In this document: piece by piece, positions 24,396-37,224 of the stretch | How the letters are laid out: each line of letters begins with the position of its first letter | Numbering within the stretch: position 1 is the stretch's first letter | Source: Alkalibacterium sp. | GTDB lineage: Bacteria; Bacillota; Bacilli; Lactobacillales; Carnobacteriaceae_A | Reading direction: 5' to 3' | DNA length: 64,000 bases | Assembly: GCA_020832185.1 (NCBI GenBank) | Contig: JAFIFE010000018.1 | Coordinates: forward strand, 35,795-99,794 | The notes under the pieces: generated by a model | Told to the model about the DNA's origin: nothing | The model's input: the letters and a program-made list of their open reading frames with translations, nothing else | Database searches by the model: none | Position numbers and translations under genes: made by a program

Positions 24396-25241
24396 TTACC
24401 GATCCAAATTTGAGAATCGTTCGACTATTTCATGTGAGCGATGATCGATGAACAACGTGCTGTTTCTGTCTAAATCAGCTATCCTTTTCAGATCTTCTTG
24501 TGACAAGGTGAAGTCCTGACTGTTGAAATTCTGTTGGATTCGGTCTTTGTGTACAGATTTTGGAATCGCAACGATGTTGTTCTGAGTCAGCCAGCGCAGG
24601 ATGACCTGAGCAGCTGTTTTTTTATATTTCTTGCCTATCTCAACTAATAATCCATTATTGAAGATATCCTCTTTTCCTTCAGCAAAAGGAGCCCATGACT
24701 CGTGTACCACTCCGTACTTTTCCATTATGGCATGGTCTTCCATGCGCTGATTGAACGGATGTGTTTCGATCTGATTGACAGAGGGTACTATTTCATTGTG
24801 GATTATCAGATCAACCAGTCGGTCCATATGAAAATTACTTACACCGATGGATTTAAGTTTTCCTTTTTTAACCATCTCCTCCATCGCTCTCCAAGACCCG
24901 TAGACATCTCCGAAAGGCTGGTGGATCAGATAAAGATCAATATAATCCACTTGAAGTTTTTCCAAAGCTTTTTCAATAGCCGCAAGTGTTCTATCATAAC
25001 CTGTATCGTCTATCCAAAGTTTAGTGGTCAGAAAAATATCTTCTCTGGGTATCCCACTTTTTTTGATCGCTCTACCCACTGCTTCTTCATTATTATAAGA
25101 ACGGGCTGTATCAATCAGGCGATACCCCGTTTCTAAAGCATCCAGAACTGCCTGTTCACATTCCTTGTCGTCAGGAATTTGGAATACTCCGAAGCCAAGT
25201 AAAGGCATCTCCAGTCCATTATTCAGTGTGATAGTCTTCAT
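24396..25241 (-). CDS. Aldo/keto reductase (2,5-DKG reductase/YtbE type)
   Basis: 281 residues. (beta/alpha)8 NADPH-dependent reductase. Catalytic tetrad visible: Asp and Tyr in DTARSYNNEEAVG, Lys in LTTKLWI, His in LYLIHQPF. The C-terminal IPKSVHKDRIQQNF contacts NADP. It reduces aldehydes such as methylglyoxal in relatives. Second gene of the operon, 27 bases after the first reductase. Confidence 0.9.
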   Translation of the reverse strand: MKTITLNNGLEMPLLGFGVFQIPDDKECEQAVLDALETGYRLIDTARSYNNEEAVGRAIKKSGIPREDIFLTTKLWIDDTGYDRTLAAIEKALEKLQVDYIDLYLIHQPFGDVYGSWRAMEEMVKKGKLKSIGVSNFHMDRLVDLIIHNEIVPSVNQIETHPFNQRMEDHAIMEKYGVVHESWAPFAEGKEDIFNNGLLVEIGKKYKKTAAQVILRWLTQNNIVAIPKSVHKDRIQQNFNSQDFTLSQEDLKRIADLDRNSTLFIDHRSHEIVERFSNLDR

Positions 25242-25268
25242 TTAATTACTCCTCCTGTTGATTTAATA

Positions 25269-26264
25269 TTAGTTAGACGGTTTGGGTGAAGCCCCTACCA
25301 CTTCATGAGGCACATAGGCTGCTTCAAGGTATTCCATCTCTTCCTGAGATAACCTGATATCAAGAGCAGCGACTGCATCATCCAGATACTTTTCTTTAGT
25401 TGCGCCAATAATCGGTGAGACGACTTGAGGTTTATGCAGCAGCCAGGCCAAAGCAATCTGAGAGCGAGACACGCCCTTTTTCTCAGCGATTTCAGCTGCT
25501 CTGTCCGCAATGATTTTGTCCTGCTCTTCGGTTTTACCGTATTTCATATCCTGGACTTTATCCATCTTAGACCGTTTCGTTTCAACTGACCAGTCACGAG
25601 CCAGTCGCCCGGATGCCAGTGGACTGTATGGTGTGACGGCAATAGTCTGATCTTCACACAATGGCATCATTTCCCGTTCCTCTTCACGGTACAACAGATT
25701 ATAATGATTCTGCATGGAGACGAATTTAGTCCAGCCATTTTTCTCAGCTACATGCTGCGCTTTCTGGAATTGCCACGCATACATTGCTGATGCCCCTATA
25801 TATCTGACCTTCCCGGATTTAACGACATCATGAAGGGCCTCCATCGTTTCTTCTATAGGCGTATTGTAGTCCCATCGGTGAATAATGTACAGATCGACAT
25901 AATCCATTTCCAGACGTTCAAGCGACTGCTCGATTTCATGCATGATTGCTTTTCTGGATAATCCCCCGCTGTTCGGTCTGTCTTTCATTGTTCCGTGGAC
26001 TTTGGTTGCCACTACGATATCTTCGCGTTCCGCAAACTCATTCAGCGCCTTCCCCAAGATGCGTTCACTTTCTCCTTTTGAGTAGATATTCGCTGTATCA
26101 AAGAAATTGATACCCAAATCGAGCGCTTTTCTGATAATTCTGCGACTGTCTTCTTCCCTCAGTACCCAATCGTGTATCCAGTTATCCGGGTGCCCAAAAC
26201 TCATTGCGCCCAGACAAATCGGTGTCACGTCCATACCGGTATTGCCGAATTTAACTGTTTTCAT
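25269..26264 (-). CDS. Aldo/keto reductase (YajO/YdhF-like)
   Basis: 331 residues. Tetrad in FFDTANIYSKGESE, VATKVHG and YIIHRWD (His). A loop insertion and the C-terminal SPIIGATKEKYLDDAV place it in the longer AKR class that handles quinones and aldehydes. First gene of the operon, starting at 26264 after AAGGAG. Its promoter carries the AdhR-like operator. Confidence 0.9.
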   Translation of the reverse strand: MKTVKFGNTGMDVTPICLGAMSFGHPDNWIHDWVLREEDSRRIIRKALDLGINFFDTANIYSKGESERILGKALNEFAEREDIVVATKVHGTMKDRPNSGGLSRKAIMHEIEQSLERLEMDYVDLYIIHRWDYNTPIEETMEALHDVVKSGKVRYIGASAMYAWQFQKAQHVAEKNGWTKFVSMQNHYNLLYREEEREMMPLCEDQTIAVTPYSPLASGRLARDWSVETKRSKMDKVQDMKYGKTEEQDKIIADRAAEIAEKKGVSRSQIALAWLLHKPQVVSPIIGATKEKYLDDAVAALDIRLSQEEMEYLEAAYVPHEVVGASPKPSN

Positions 26265-26298
26265 ATAGTGTACTCTCCTTCTTTGATTTGATACGTTA

Positions 26299-26329
26299 AC
26301 TTTACCACTTAAAGTCAGGTTTAAGTCAA
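26299..26329 (-). promoter_or_regulatory. MerR-type promoter with 19-base spacer and AdhR-like operator
   Basis: Minus strand: TTGACT (26329-26324), 19 bases, TAAAGT (26304-26299). The spacer holds CTTAAAC-CTGA-CTTTAAG (26325-26308), one base off the CTTAAAG-N4-CTTTAAG reported for AdhR. A 19-base spacer is the hallmark of MerR-activated promoters. Confidence 0.78.
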
Positions 26330-26369
26330 AGGAAACTTTATCTATTTAGATTTATTTAACTTTTTAAAA

Positions 26370-26545
26370 TGAAAATGCATAATCTTAAGGAGTTAGTGAT
26401 TTCTTTTGTGTAACTACTGAAAATAGTGCCTGATCTTAAAGAGTTTCTCCTCAACATAGTTAAACTTCTTAAGAGTGTCCGTTTATCTTCAGAAGTTTGC
26501 TTCATATCTTACTGTAACTTCTTAAGTTTCAGACCTCTGCGGGTA
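26370..26545. repeat. Gene-free stretch with degenerate CTTAAGAAGTT repeats
   Basis: Variants of AACTTCTTAAG and ATCTTNAGAAGTT recur every 25-45 bases (near 26382, 26434, 26467, 26490 and 26517). Same style as the 37330-37500 gap. Confidence 0.45.
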
Positions 26546-26553
26546 ATCATTTA

Positions 26554-26603
26554 TAAAAAGCACTGATAAAACTGGCTTAAAAGTCAGATTCATCAGTGCT
26601 TTA
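26554..26603 (-). terminator. Terminator of the beta-glucoside operon
   Basis: AAAGCACTGAT (26557-26567) pairs with ATCAGTGCTTT (26592-26602); a second inner stem ACTG/CAGT is possible. Confidence 0.85.
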
Positions 26604-26633
26604 CTTAACTACTATTTCAAATGATCTTTTTTA

Positions 26634-28097
<1,464 letters not shown>

Positions 28098-28144
28098 TTA
28101 TAACAAAGAGGCAGTTTCTATTTCTGCCTCTTCTATTCGTCTTC

Positions 28145-30130
<1,986 letters not shown>

Positions 30131-30152
30131 TTAATTTTTAATTCCATTAATG

Positions 30153-30217
30153 AAAAAAACCCAAATCGATAGTCAATACGACACTACTCCTCTTAAAGAA
30201 TAGTGCGTTGACTATCA
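30153..30217 (-). terminator. LicT-controlled terminator before bglP
   Basis: GATAGTCAA...TTGACTATC stem with an inner CGCACTATT/AGTAGTG pairing, followed on the minus strand by a T run (A run at 30153-30159). Its 5' arm begins at the 3' edge of the RAT sequence. Confidence 0.85.
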
Positions 30218-30218
30218 A

Positions 30219-30252
30219 TTCAGGTTTTGCCTGGTCTAACCAGTAACAATCC
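30219..30252 (-). promoter_or_regulatory. RAT antiterminator site before bglP
   Basis: On the minus strand GGATTGTTACTG...CAGGCAAAACC, the classical ribonucleic antiterminator bound by LicT/BglG/SacY. It is immediately upstream of the terminator, so bound LicT keeps it from folding. Confidence 0.9.
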
Positions 30253-30284
30253 ATCAGTGATAGATCAGTCTATTTAATTGACAG

Positions 30285-31121
30285 TCAATCTTCAGTCGTT
30301 ACACGCTGTATGTGTATCGCGAGATACAGCTGTTCATCTTTTGTTAAAGACGTGTTTTCGACATTTAACAGGTAGTCATTGATGCGTTCCGTACATTTAA
30401 AAGCTTTCTGATATTTTTTTTGGATTTGATCATATAGAAAATCGTCATTTGATTCCCGTCGTTCCTGATGAAGCAGTCGTCTTGCAAAGTACTGCAAGTG
30501 AGTGATGAAACGGGTGTATTGAAATGAATCTTCATCAAAAGTCATACCGTAGTAAAAGTGAACGATATTCAATATATCCTGAACCAGTTCAGTCATGCGG
30601 ATCGTGACACCCAGATCTGAGTTGTCTTGTCTTGCATTGACGATATGAAGCGCGATGGAAGCCGCTTCTGAATCAGGGAGCAGTATGCTCATCTCGTCTT
30701 TTACAAGCGAAATGGCCTTCAACCCTATTTCATATTCCACTTTATAAAAGCGCTTGATTTCCCATGTTAAGGGATTTCTGATATCGAGACCTTCTTTTGT
30801 CCGACTGATGGCATAACTCAAGTGATCAGGCAGGGTCAAATAAATATGATTGCTTAATTTCAAACGCAGTACCCCTTGTGCATACTTGATGACGTTAGTG
30901 GCTATCTCCAAAATATCAGGATCGATATCACGGTACAAATTGGCAAGATTTTCAAGTACTTCCTGCCCTTCCGGAATAAAGGTTTTTTCAATTTTATCGG
31001 TTTCAATGTCTTGTCCTACTTTTTTCTGAAACGCAATCCCTCTCCCCATAACAACTGTTTCCTGATTGGATTCATTCAAAGTAAGCACAACATTGTTGTT
31101 TAATATTTTTTCAATTTTCAT
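30285..31121 (-). CDS. licT: Transcription antiterminator of the BglG/LicT family
   Basis: 278 residues from ATG at 31121. CAT RNA-binding domain (1-55: MKIEKILNNNVVLTL...VMGRGIAFQKKVGQ), then two PRD domains (about 65-170 and 175-278) with the regulatory histidines visible as LSNHIYLTLPDHLSYA, ALHIVNA and LAIHIQRV. It binds the RAT RNA when phosphorylated by HPr and not by BglP. It is autoregulated through a RAT of its own (31231-31270). The frame is open 19 codons further upstream, but that part overlaps the terminator. Confidence 0.93.
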   Translation of the reverse strand: MKIEKILNNNVVLTLNESNQETVVMGRGIAFQKKVGQDIETDKIEKTFIPEGQEVLENLANLYRDIDPDILEIATNVIKYAQGVLRLKLSNHIYLTLPDHLSYAISRTKEGLDIRNPLTWEIKRFYKVEYEIGLKAISLVKDEMSILLPDSEAASIALHIVNARQDNSDLGVTIRMTELVQDILNIVHFYYGMTFDEDSFQYTRFITHLQYFARRLLHQERRESNDDFLYDQIQKKYQKAFKCTERINDYLLNVENTSLTKDEQLYLAIHIQRVTTED

Positions 31122-31156
31122 TTCACTAGTCTGACACCCCCTAAACGGACTTTTCC

Positions 31157-31173
31157 AAAAAAATAAACCTAAA
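31157..31173 (-). terminator. LicT-controlled terminator in the licT leader
   Basis: TTTAGGTTT (31173-31165) pairs with AAACCTGAA at 31239-31231, the 3' end of the RAT, and is followed by ATTTTTTT. Pairing is possible only when the RAT hairpin is open. Confidence 0.65.
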
Positions 31174-31230
31174 CTCATCCCAAACCTTTCCTGAAGACAG
31201 TCTGCCTCACAGATAAAGTTCTCGGATCAA

Positions 31231-31270
31231 TTCAGGTTTTGCCTGCATCTTTTCAGATCAGTAACAATCC
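31231..31270 (-). promoter_or_regulatory. RAT antiterminator site of licT, extended apical stem
   Basis: GGATTGTTACTG and GCAGGCAAAACC flank an ATCT-GAAA-AGAT apex, so the hairpin has four extra pairs and a GAAA loop compared with the bglP copy. Confidence 0.8.
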
Positions 31271-31301
31271 AGTTATGTTCCTGTTATTTAACTCTGAGTA
31301 A

Positions 31302-31330
31302 ACTATAACACGCTATTGAAATCCATGCAA
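31302..31330 (-). promoter_or_regulatory. Promoter of the licT-bglP-bglA operon with possible cre
   Basis: TTGCAT (31330-31325), 17 bases, TATAGT (31307-31302). AAACGCTTGCA overlapping the -35 resembles the right half of a cre site, but the left half is out of register. Confidence 0.65.
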
Positions 31331-31410
31331 GCGTTTTTTTCATTGATTATTTATTTATTTTGTTTAAACTTAAAATAAATAGTTCATTCTAAAGAAATGA
31401 AGGTGCATTA

Positions 31411-31782
31411 ATGAAATCAAGACTTACATTCTTTTTATTACTCACTTCTTTTACACTTCTGACCGGATGTGTAGAAGAGACCACCTCCTCCGAAGTTACT
31501 CCTGATGAGGTGCTAAGGCTTGATCCAGATGCTGATATCTTTCAATATAATGATGTGATTTATCAGACACACATTGATTGGGTCGATGAACTGGAACTGA
31601 CAACTGGTAACAGAGTCATGACGATTGAAGAGAACGCCTCTGATCCTGATGATTTTACACACGGTACAGCCAACCTTCTTCCTATAGGAACAGAAGTATT
31701 TGAAGCTGACGGACGACAGGATATTCTGATTGCAGAGATTGACGGCGAGTATCTTTATTACCTGGCAATCGTTGAAGGATGA
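31411..31782 (+). CDS. Small lipoprotein of unknown function
   Basis: 123 residues. Lipoprotein signal with lipobox LLTGC, lipidated Cys20, and an acidic mature chain (DPDADIFQYNDVIYQTHIDWVDEL). No family recognised; the mature part looks like a compact beta domain. Single gene, AAGGTG upstream, own terminator. Confidence 0.7.
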   Translation: MKSRLTFFLLLTSFTLLTGCVEETTSSEVTPDEVLRLDPDADIFQYNDVIYQTHIDWVDELELTTGNRVMTIEENASDPDDFTHGTANLLPIGTEVFEADGRQDILIAEIDGEYLYYLAIVEG

Positions 31783-31812
31783 GTTACTATCATGATGTAT
31801 ATGTATAAGGAA

Positions 31813-31841
31813 TCGCCTGCTTTTTCAGCAGGCGTTTTTTT
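31813..31841 (+). terminator. Terminator of the lipoprotein gene
   Basis: CGCCTGC (31814-31820) with GCAGGCG (31828-31834), then seven T. It abuts the stop codon of the converging dehydrogenase gene. Confidence 0.88.
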
Positions 31842-32835
31842 ACTGTACTTCATTTTCGTTTGTTCCATTCAAGATAATCGATACCACACTGTCTAAAGCA
31901 CTATCCACCATATTCTGCACTGCTTCAGTCGTGTAAAACCCTATATGCGGAGTGATCAGCACATTATCCATAGTTATCAGTATTTTGAGATGGTCGTCGG
32001 GTAAGTCTTTGCCTGATAGATTCTGATTGAAAAAGTACTGTTCGTTTGGAAGTGTATCAAGTGCTGCTCCTGCTATTTTCCCTGATTCAAGTGCATCGAT
32101 AAGTGCAGGTGAATCAATAACTGGACCTCTGGCTGCATTTATCAAGTAACTTCCAGATTTCATCTGGTTCAGTGCTTCTGCATCAATCAGATTGATTGTA
32201 TGTTTATCTAAAGGAACGTGAAGACTGATAATATCCGCGGATTCCAGTAACTCTTTTTGAGTGGGCATGTAAGTCACAAGCTCTTTCAGTTTTTCATGTT
32301 CTACCGGATCGTATGCAATAACCCTAGCTCCCAAGGCATTAAATAAGCGGGCAGTTGCTCCTCCGATATTACCTGCTCCGATGATTCCAACTGTTAAGGT
32401 ATGAATTTCTCTGGCTACTCTACCTGACCATCTGAAATCACCTTGAGACATGCTTGCTTCAATAAGCGGAAAGTTTCGAATCAGACGCATTACTTGAGTG
32501 AGCACGAGCTCAGCGACTGAACGAGGCGAATAAGCTGGGACATTGGTGATTTTCAAACCGTATAGTTGAGCCAGATTCATGTCTACAATGTTATAACCAG
32601 CTGTCCTGAGTGAAATCTGCTTGATATTATATTCAGCCAGCTGTATATAGATCAGCTCGTCTTTTAATTCGGTCCGCTGCTGAATGCAAAGACCGTCGAA
32701 TCCTTCTACCATACTAACAGTTTCTAAAGAAAGATCTTCGCTGACCGTGGTTATCTCTATACCGTTTTGTTCTTTCCATTTTTGAATAGCTGGCTTCTCG
32801 TCTTCACGAACACTGAACATGATTAGCTTCATCAT
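31840..32835 (-). CDS. D-2-hydroxyacid dehydrogenase (D-lactate dehydrogenase type)
   Basis: 331 residues. NAD-dependent reduction of a 2-keto acid, probably pyruvate to D-lactate. Dinucleotide motif VGIIGAGNIGGATARLF, Arg in NAARGPVIDS, Glu and catalytic His in LITPHIGFYTTEAV. The N-terminal MKLIMFSVREDE matches the ldhA group. Hydroxyisocaproate dehydrogenase is the alternative. Stands alone, downstream of purB with a terminator between. Confidence 0.87.
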   Translation of the reverse strand: MMKLIMFSVREDEKPAIQKWKEQNGIEITTVSEDLSLETVSMVEGFDGLCIQQRTELKDELIYIQLAEYNIKQISLRTAGYNIVDMNLAQLYGLKITNVPAYSPRSVAELVLTQVMRLIRNFPLIEASMSQGDFRWSGRVAREIHTLTVGIIGAGNIGGATARLFNALGARVIAYDPVEHEKLKELVTYMPTQKELLESADIISLHVPLDKHTINLIDAEALNQMKSGSYLINAARGPVIDSPALIDALESGKIAGAALDTLPNEQYFFNQNLSGKDLPDDHLKILITMDNVLITPHIGFYTTEAVQNMVDSALDSVVSIILNGTNENEVQ

Positions 32836-32874
32836 CTGTCATCCTTTCATACTTACTGTCTGTCCGTTTATCAA

Positions 32875-32919
32875 AAAGAAAAACTCTATAGAAACAGGCT
32901 GTTACTGTTCCTATAGAGT
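32875..32919 (-). terminator. Terminator of the purine operon
   Basis: ACTCTATAGAAACAG (32883-32897) with CTGTTCCTATAGAGT (32905-32919), followed by TTTTTCTTTTT on the minus strand. Confidence 0.9.
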
Positions 32920-32926
32920 ATGACTT

Positions 32927-34225
32927 TTATTCGCCTAAGCCTACTCGGGCAAATATTTCATCGACGTTTCTTAAATGATAGTTGTAGTCAAATGCCTCTT
33001 CAATATCTGACAGGCTCAAAATAGACATGATTTCCTTATCTTCTTCTAAAAGTGGACGGAAAGCTGTCTGTTCATCCCAGGCAATAGCTGTTTTGGGTTG
33101 GACCAGGTCATACGCATCTTCACGGCTTAATCCCTTATCAATCAGTTTCAGCAATACGCGCTGGCTGTAAATCAATCCAAGCGTCGCATCCATGTTTCGT
33201 TTCATGTTTTCCGGGAAGACAGTCAAATTACGTACGATGTTGCTAAATCGGTTCAGCATATAGTTCAGTAAAGTCGTACTGTCCGGCAGGATGATGCGTT
33301 CTGCTGACGAGTGCGAAATGTCACGTTCATGCCATAAGCTGACATTTTCGTAAGCAGTCACCATGTGTCCTCTGATGACGCGAGCCAGTCCGGCCATGTT
33401 CTCAGAACCGATTGGATTACGTTTGTGCGGCATAGCAGACGAGCCTTTTTGCCCTTTCGCAAAGCCTTCTTCCACTTCTCTTGTTTCAGACTTTTGAAGC
33501 CCTCTGATTTCTGTGGCAAACTTCTCGATACTGGTCGCAATAAGAGCAATAGAACTCAAGTATTCAGCGTGCAGATCACGCGGCAGGACTTGAGTGGAAA
33601 TTTCCTGAGGACGTGTCCCCAGTTTTTCACAGACGTATTTTTCAACAAAGGTCGGGATATTAGCAAAGTTTCCCACTGCACCACTTATCTTGCCTGCTTC
33701 TACGCCTTTTGCTGCGTGTTCGAAACGGTCGATATGGCGTTTCATTTCTGAATACCACAAAGCCAGCTTCAGTCCGAATGTTGTCGGTTCAGCGTGCACA
33801 CCGTGTGTACGTCCCATAGTGACTGTGTATTTATGTTCTTTGGCTTTTTCGCCGATGACTTCAAGCAGCTGCTGTAAATCTTTTCTCAACACATCATTGA
33901 CCTGTTTCAGCTGATAGCCATATGCAGTATCTACTACATCTGTACTCGTCAATCCGTAATGGACCCATTTCTTTTCATCGCCTAAGGATTCAGAAACGGC
34001 ACGTGTAAACGCCACGACATCATGTTTCGTCTCTTTTTCGATTTCTAAAATACGGTCGATATCAAATGATGCATGTTCACGAATTTTCTGAACATCCTCT
34101 TTCGGAATTTCACCTAGTTCAGCCCATGCTTCATCAGCTAATATTTCAACCTCCAGCCAGGAGTTATAGCGGTTCTCCTCTGACCAAAGTTCCTTCATTT
34201 CAGGTCTAGTATAGCGTTCAATCAT
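32927..34225 (-). CDS. purB: Adenylosuccinate lyase
   Basis: 432 residues. Acts twice: SAICAR to AICAR and adenylosuccinate to AMP. Signature [10 protein letters not shown] and catalytic His in [11 protein letters not shown] are intact. It is the last gene of the leftward purine cluster, 12 bases after purK. Confidence 0.97.
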   Translation of the reverse strand: MIERYTRPEMKELWSEENRYNSWLEVEILADEAWAELGEIPKEDVQKIREHASFDIDRILEIEKETKHDVVAFTRAVSESLGDEKKWVHYGLTSTDVVDTAYGYQLKQVNDVLRKDLQQLLEVIGEKAKEHKYTVTMGRTHGVHAEPTTFGLKLALWYSEMKRHIDRFEHAAKGVEAGKISGAVGNFANIPTFVEKYVCEKLGTRPQEISTQVLPRDLHAEYLSSIALIATSIEKFATEIRGLQKSETREVEEGFAKGQKGSSAMPHKRNPIGSENMAGLARVIRGHMVTAYENVSLWHERDISHSSAERIILPDSTTLLNYMLNRFSNIVRNLTVFPENMKRNMDATLGLIYSQRVLLKLIDKGLSREDAYDLVQPKTAIAWDEQTAFRPLLEEDKEIMSILSLSDIEEAFDYNYHLRNVDEIFARVGLGE

Positions 34226-34237
34226 ATAGACAGTCTC

Positions 34238-35374
34238 CTAATTCCAAATTTTCGTTTCATCAATCGTTCGCAGTGTTTCTTCTATAGCGTCCGTCAGAAT
34301 GGTGACATGACCCATTTTGCGTCCGACTTTGACTCCGTTTTTACCGTAATCATGCACGTGCCACTTGGGTTGCGAAGAGTTCAACTCCAGAGCCTTTTCG
34401 AAATGCTCGCCCAAAATATTCACCATCACAGCCGGTTTCAACAGCTCCACCTCTGGCAATGGGTAACCGCAAATGGCCCGTATATGCAAATCAAACTGGG
34501 AATCTGAACAGGCTTCAATCGAATAATGTCCAGAATTATGTGGACGTGGAGCCAGTTCATTGGCGTAGATTTCTCCTGATTCTGTAAAAAACAGTTCCAC
34601 ACCGAGAACGCCTACCAGTGCCATTTTCTCAGCTATTGTTTCTGCAATAAGACGTGCTTCATTGAGCGTTTCATCTGATACACGAGCAGGGACAATGCTT
34701 TTCAGCAAAATATTATCGTAGTGGATATTCTCTGAAACAGGCATAGTCACAACCTGTCCAGATTCATTTCGAGCCACCATGATTGACAGCTCTTTTTTAA
34801 ATGAAACCCATTCTTCAAGAACACAGATTCCGTTCCCAAGTAAGGACACAGCTTCTGCTATATCTGAATCGGACTTTAACACACTCTGCCCTTTTCCATC
34901 ATATCCCCCACGAATGGTTTTGAGGACACAAGGGTAGCCCAGCGTGCTGATCGCATCAATCAAGTCCGCTTTCGTTTCAATTTTAGCATAGGATGCAATC
35001 GGAATGCCTGCTTTTTTCAAGAAATCTTTTTCGCTCAAGCGATTTTGGGTGATTAGAAGCAAGTCCGTTCCTTGTGGAATAGCGATATTGACTTCATTCT
35101 GTACACGATCGATTGTTTCTGCATCGACATTTTCAAATTCATAGGTTAATACATCACTGCGTTCTGCCAGTTCTTTCAAGGCGTCTAAATCATCGTAGGC
35201 TGCTTCAATATGCCAATCCGCCACTTGAGCAGTCGGACAATCTGGTGTCGGATCAAGCACAGCTATACGGTAGCCTCTTTCTTTGGCAGAAAAGGCCATC
35301 ATGCGGCCGAGCTGTCCCCCACCAATGATCCCTATCGTGCTTCCTGGTTTGATTAAGTTAGACAAGATCGTCAC
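34238..35374 (-). CDS. purK: N5-carboxyaminoimidazole ribonucleotide synthase
   Basis: 378 residues. ATP-grasp enzyme making N5-CAIR from AIR and bicarbonate. N-terminal [17 protein letters not shown]-grasp core GGYDGKGQ and [11 protein letters not shown] are diagnostic. The frame begins at GTG 35374, overlapping purE by 17 bases; a TTG four codons later is another option. Confidence 0.96.
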   Translation of the reverse strand: MTILSNLIKPGSTIGIIGGGQLGRMMAFSAKERGYRIAVLDPTPDCPTAQVADWHIEAAYDDLDALKELAERSDVLTYEFENVDAETIDRVQNEVNIAIPQGTDLLLITQNRLSEKDFLKKAGIPIASYAKIETKADLIDAISTLGYPCVLKTIRGGYDGKGQSVLKSDSDIAEAVSLLGNGICVLEEWVSFKKELSIMVARNESGQVVTMPVSENIHYDNILLKSIVPARVSDETLNEARLIAETIAEKMALVGVLGVELFFTESGEIYANELAPRPHNSGHYSIEACSDSQFDLHIRAICGYPLPEVELLKPAVMVNILGEHFEKALELNSSQPKWHVHDYGKNGVKVGRKMGHVTILTDAIEETLRTIDETKIWN

Positions 35375-35846
35375 TACTTTCCATTACTTTCTGTTTAAGA
35401 GCGTCGCGTCTCGCTTCGATTCGTTCAGCAATATCAGGTTGAGTCGTGCCGAGAATCTGGGCAGCTAAAAGTCCCGCATTAGTCGCACCCGCTTTTCCGA
35501 TCGCGACGGTTGCAACAGGCACTCCGCCTGGCATCTGAACAATCGACAAAAGTGAATCAAGCCCATTCAAAGCCTTTGACTGAACCGGTACGCCAATAAC
35601 GGGTAAGGTTGTTTTTGCAGCAAGCATACCCGGTAAATGGGCGGCTCCCCCTGCTCCCGCTATGATTACTTTGATGCCGCGTTCGCGTGCTTTTTCTGCA
35701 TACTCAAACATCAGATCTGGTGTACGGTGCGCTGAAACAACCTTTTTTTCGTAAGCGACTTTCAGTTCATCCAATACCTCACACGTGTGCTTCATTGTTT
35801 CCCAGTCAGAAGTACTGCCCATGACGACTCCTACTTCAATTGCCAA
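35358..35846 (-). CDS. purE: N5-CAIR mutase
   Basis: 162 residues, class I PurE. Substrate loop [12 protein letters not shown] and His in [18 protein letters not shown] present. The start is TTG at 35846, eight bases after AAAGGAGG. Next to purK, with which it forms the two-step carboxylation. Confidence 0.96.
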   Translation of the reverse strand: MAIEVGVVMGSTSDWETMKHTCEVLDELKVAYEKKVVSAHRTPDLMFEYAEKARERGIKVIIAGAGGAAHLPGMLAAKTTLPVIGVPVQSKALNGLDSLLSIVQMPGGVPVATVAIGKAGATNAGLLAAQILGTTQPDIAERIEARRDALKQKVMESSDDLV

Positions 35847-35892
35847 ATCAAACGCCTCCTTTAGTTGTGGTTCCTATTTTTATTGTTCTCTT

Positions 35893-37149
35893 TTATAACG
35901 CCTTGTGTCCAATATCTGTCCGGTATACACAGCCTGCTGTATCCACAGACTCAAGCGCCTCATACACAAGAGCTTGTGCCTCTTCCATTGTCTCACCGGA
36001 TGCCTCCACTAAATAAATACGGCCTCCATCTGATACCAATTCACTCTCATCTTCAGTTACCCCTGCAAAATACAGTTGAGTTTTATCACTTATGTCTGGA
36101 AGAGCTAATGGAATGTGAGTGTTGTAGGCTTCAGGGTATCCTTCTGCCGCAACCACAACGCCTAAACTCACGCCGTCTTTTTTCCAGACCAGTTCAGGTT
36201 CTCTGTCTTCCAGTATATCTGTAATAGCCTGAGCCAGATCAGAATCCAATCGGTTCATCAAAACCTGTGTTTCCGGGTCTCCAAAACGGGCATTGAACTC
36301 GATGGTTTTAGGCCCTTCATCTGTTGCTATTACACCTGCGTATAAAATGCCGGTAAAGGGTGTTCCGTTTTTAACCATGCCTTCCGCGGCAGGAATCAGA
36401 ATGCGATCGGTAGATTCTCGGACAAGAGCCTCGGGCAAATGAGGAACTGGTGCGTAAGCCCCCATCCCCCCTGTGTTCGGGCCTTTATCTCCTTCAAGCA
36501 GGCGTTTATGATCTTGTGAGATGACCATCGGGTACACTTTTTCACCCTTGACGAATGCCATTAAAGAAAACTCTTCTCCCGTTAAATACTCTTCTATAAC
36601 GACACGTGTATTTTGTTCGCCAAATTTCTGATCCAGCATCATATCTTCTAAAGCGCTGAGGGCAGCATCTTTCGTTTCTGCAACAACGACTCCTTTACCT
36701 GCAGCCAATCCATCCGCTTTGATCACAATGGGTATCGGGCCATTTATCACGTATGCTTTAGCTTGTTCATAGTTATCAAAAGCCTTGTAGTCGGCTGTTG
36801 GAATCTGATTCGCCACCATCACTTCTTTGGCGAATTCTTTAGATGCTTCGATTTGAGTCCCTGCCTTAGACGGGCCAAATATCTTTAAGCCTTTCGTCTG
36901 AAAGTCATCAACAATGCCATTAAACAGTGGAATTTCAGGTCCTACGATCGTCCAGTCAATGCCTTCTTTCACAGCAAACTCAATCAATGCCTCGTGATCG
37001 TCCTGTTTGATAGGCAAGACTTGAATCCCATCTCGTGTCATTCCCGGATTTCCCGGTGCACAAAAAACAGCCTCAACGTGACTGCCTGATACTAGTTTTT
37101 TAGCAATCGCATGTTCACGACCACCCGCTCCGATAACTAAAAGTTTCAC
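35893..37149 (-). CDS. purD: Phosphoribosylamine-glycine ligase (GARS)
   Basis: 418 residues. ATP-grasp. Starts VKLLVIGAGGREHAI; GLAAGKGVVVA and FNARFGDPETQ are diagnostic. The GTG at 37149 follows AAAGGGGAG by six bases and gives the standard length; the ATG at 37170 would place that site inside the gene. First gene after the 345-base gap that splits the purine cluster. Confidence 0.95.
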   Translation of the reverse strand: MKLLVIGAGGREHAIAKKLVSGSHVEAVFCAPGNPGMTRDGIQVLPIKQDDHEALIEFAVKEGIDWTIVGPEIPLFNGIVDDFQTKGLKIFGPSKAGTQIEASKEFAKEVMVANQIPTADYKAFDNYEQAKAYVINGPIPIVIKADGLAAGKGVVVAETKDAALSALEDMMLDQKFGEQNTRVVIEEYLTGEEFSLMAFVKGEKVYPMVISQDHKRLLEGDKGPNTGGMGAYAPVPHLPEALVRESTDRILIPAAEGMVKNGTPFTGILYAGVIATDEGPKTIEFNARFGDPETQVLMNRLDSDLAQAITDILEDREPELVWKKDGVSLGVVVAAEGYPEAYNTHIPLALPDISDKTQLYFAGVTEDESELVSDGGRIYLVEASGETMEEAQALVYEALESVDTAGCVYRTDIGHKAL

Positions 37150-37195
37150 TGTATTCTCCCCTTTGATCATACTTTTTACTGCCTATGTAAAAATA

Positions 37196-37224
37196 GAAAA
37201 ATGAAAGAGAGGTTCCCCTCTCTT
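37196..37224 (-). terminator. Hairpin with T-rich tail just before purD
   Basis: AAGAGAGG (37224-37217) pairs with CCTCTCTT (37212-37205) around a GGAA loop, followed by TCATTTTT on the minus strand, about 50 bases before the purD start. It may terminate the purC-purH transcript or attenuate purD. Confidence 0.6.
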
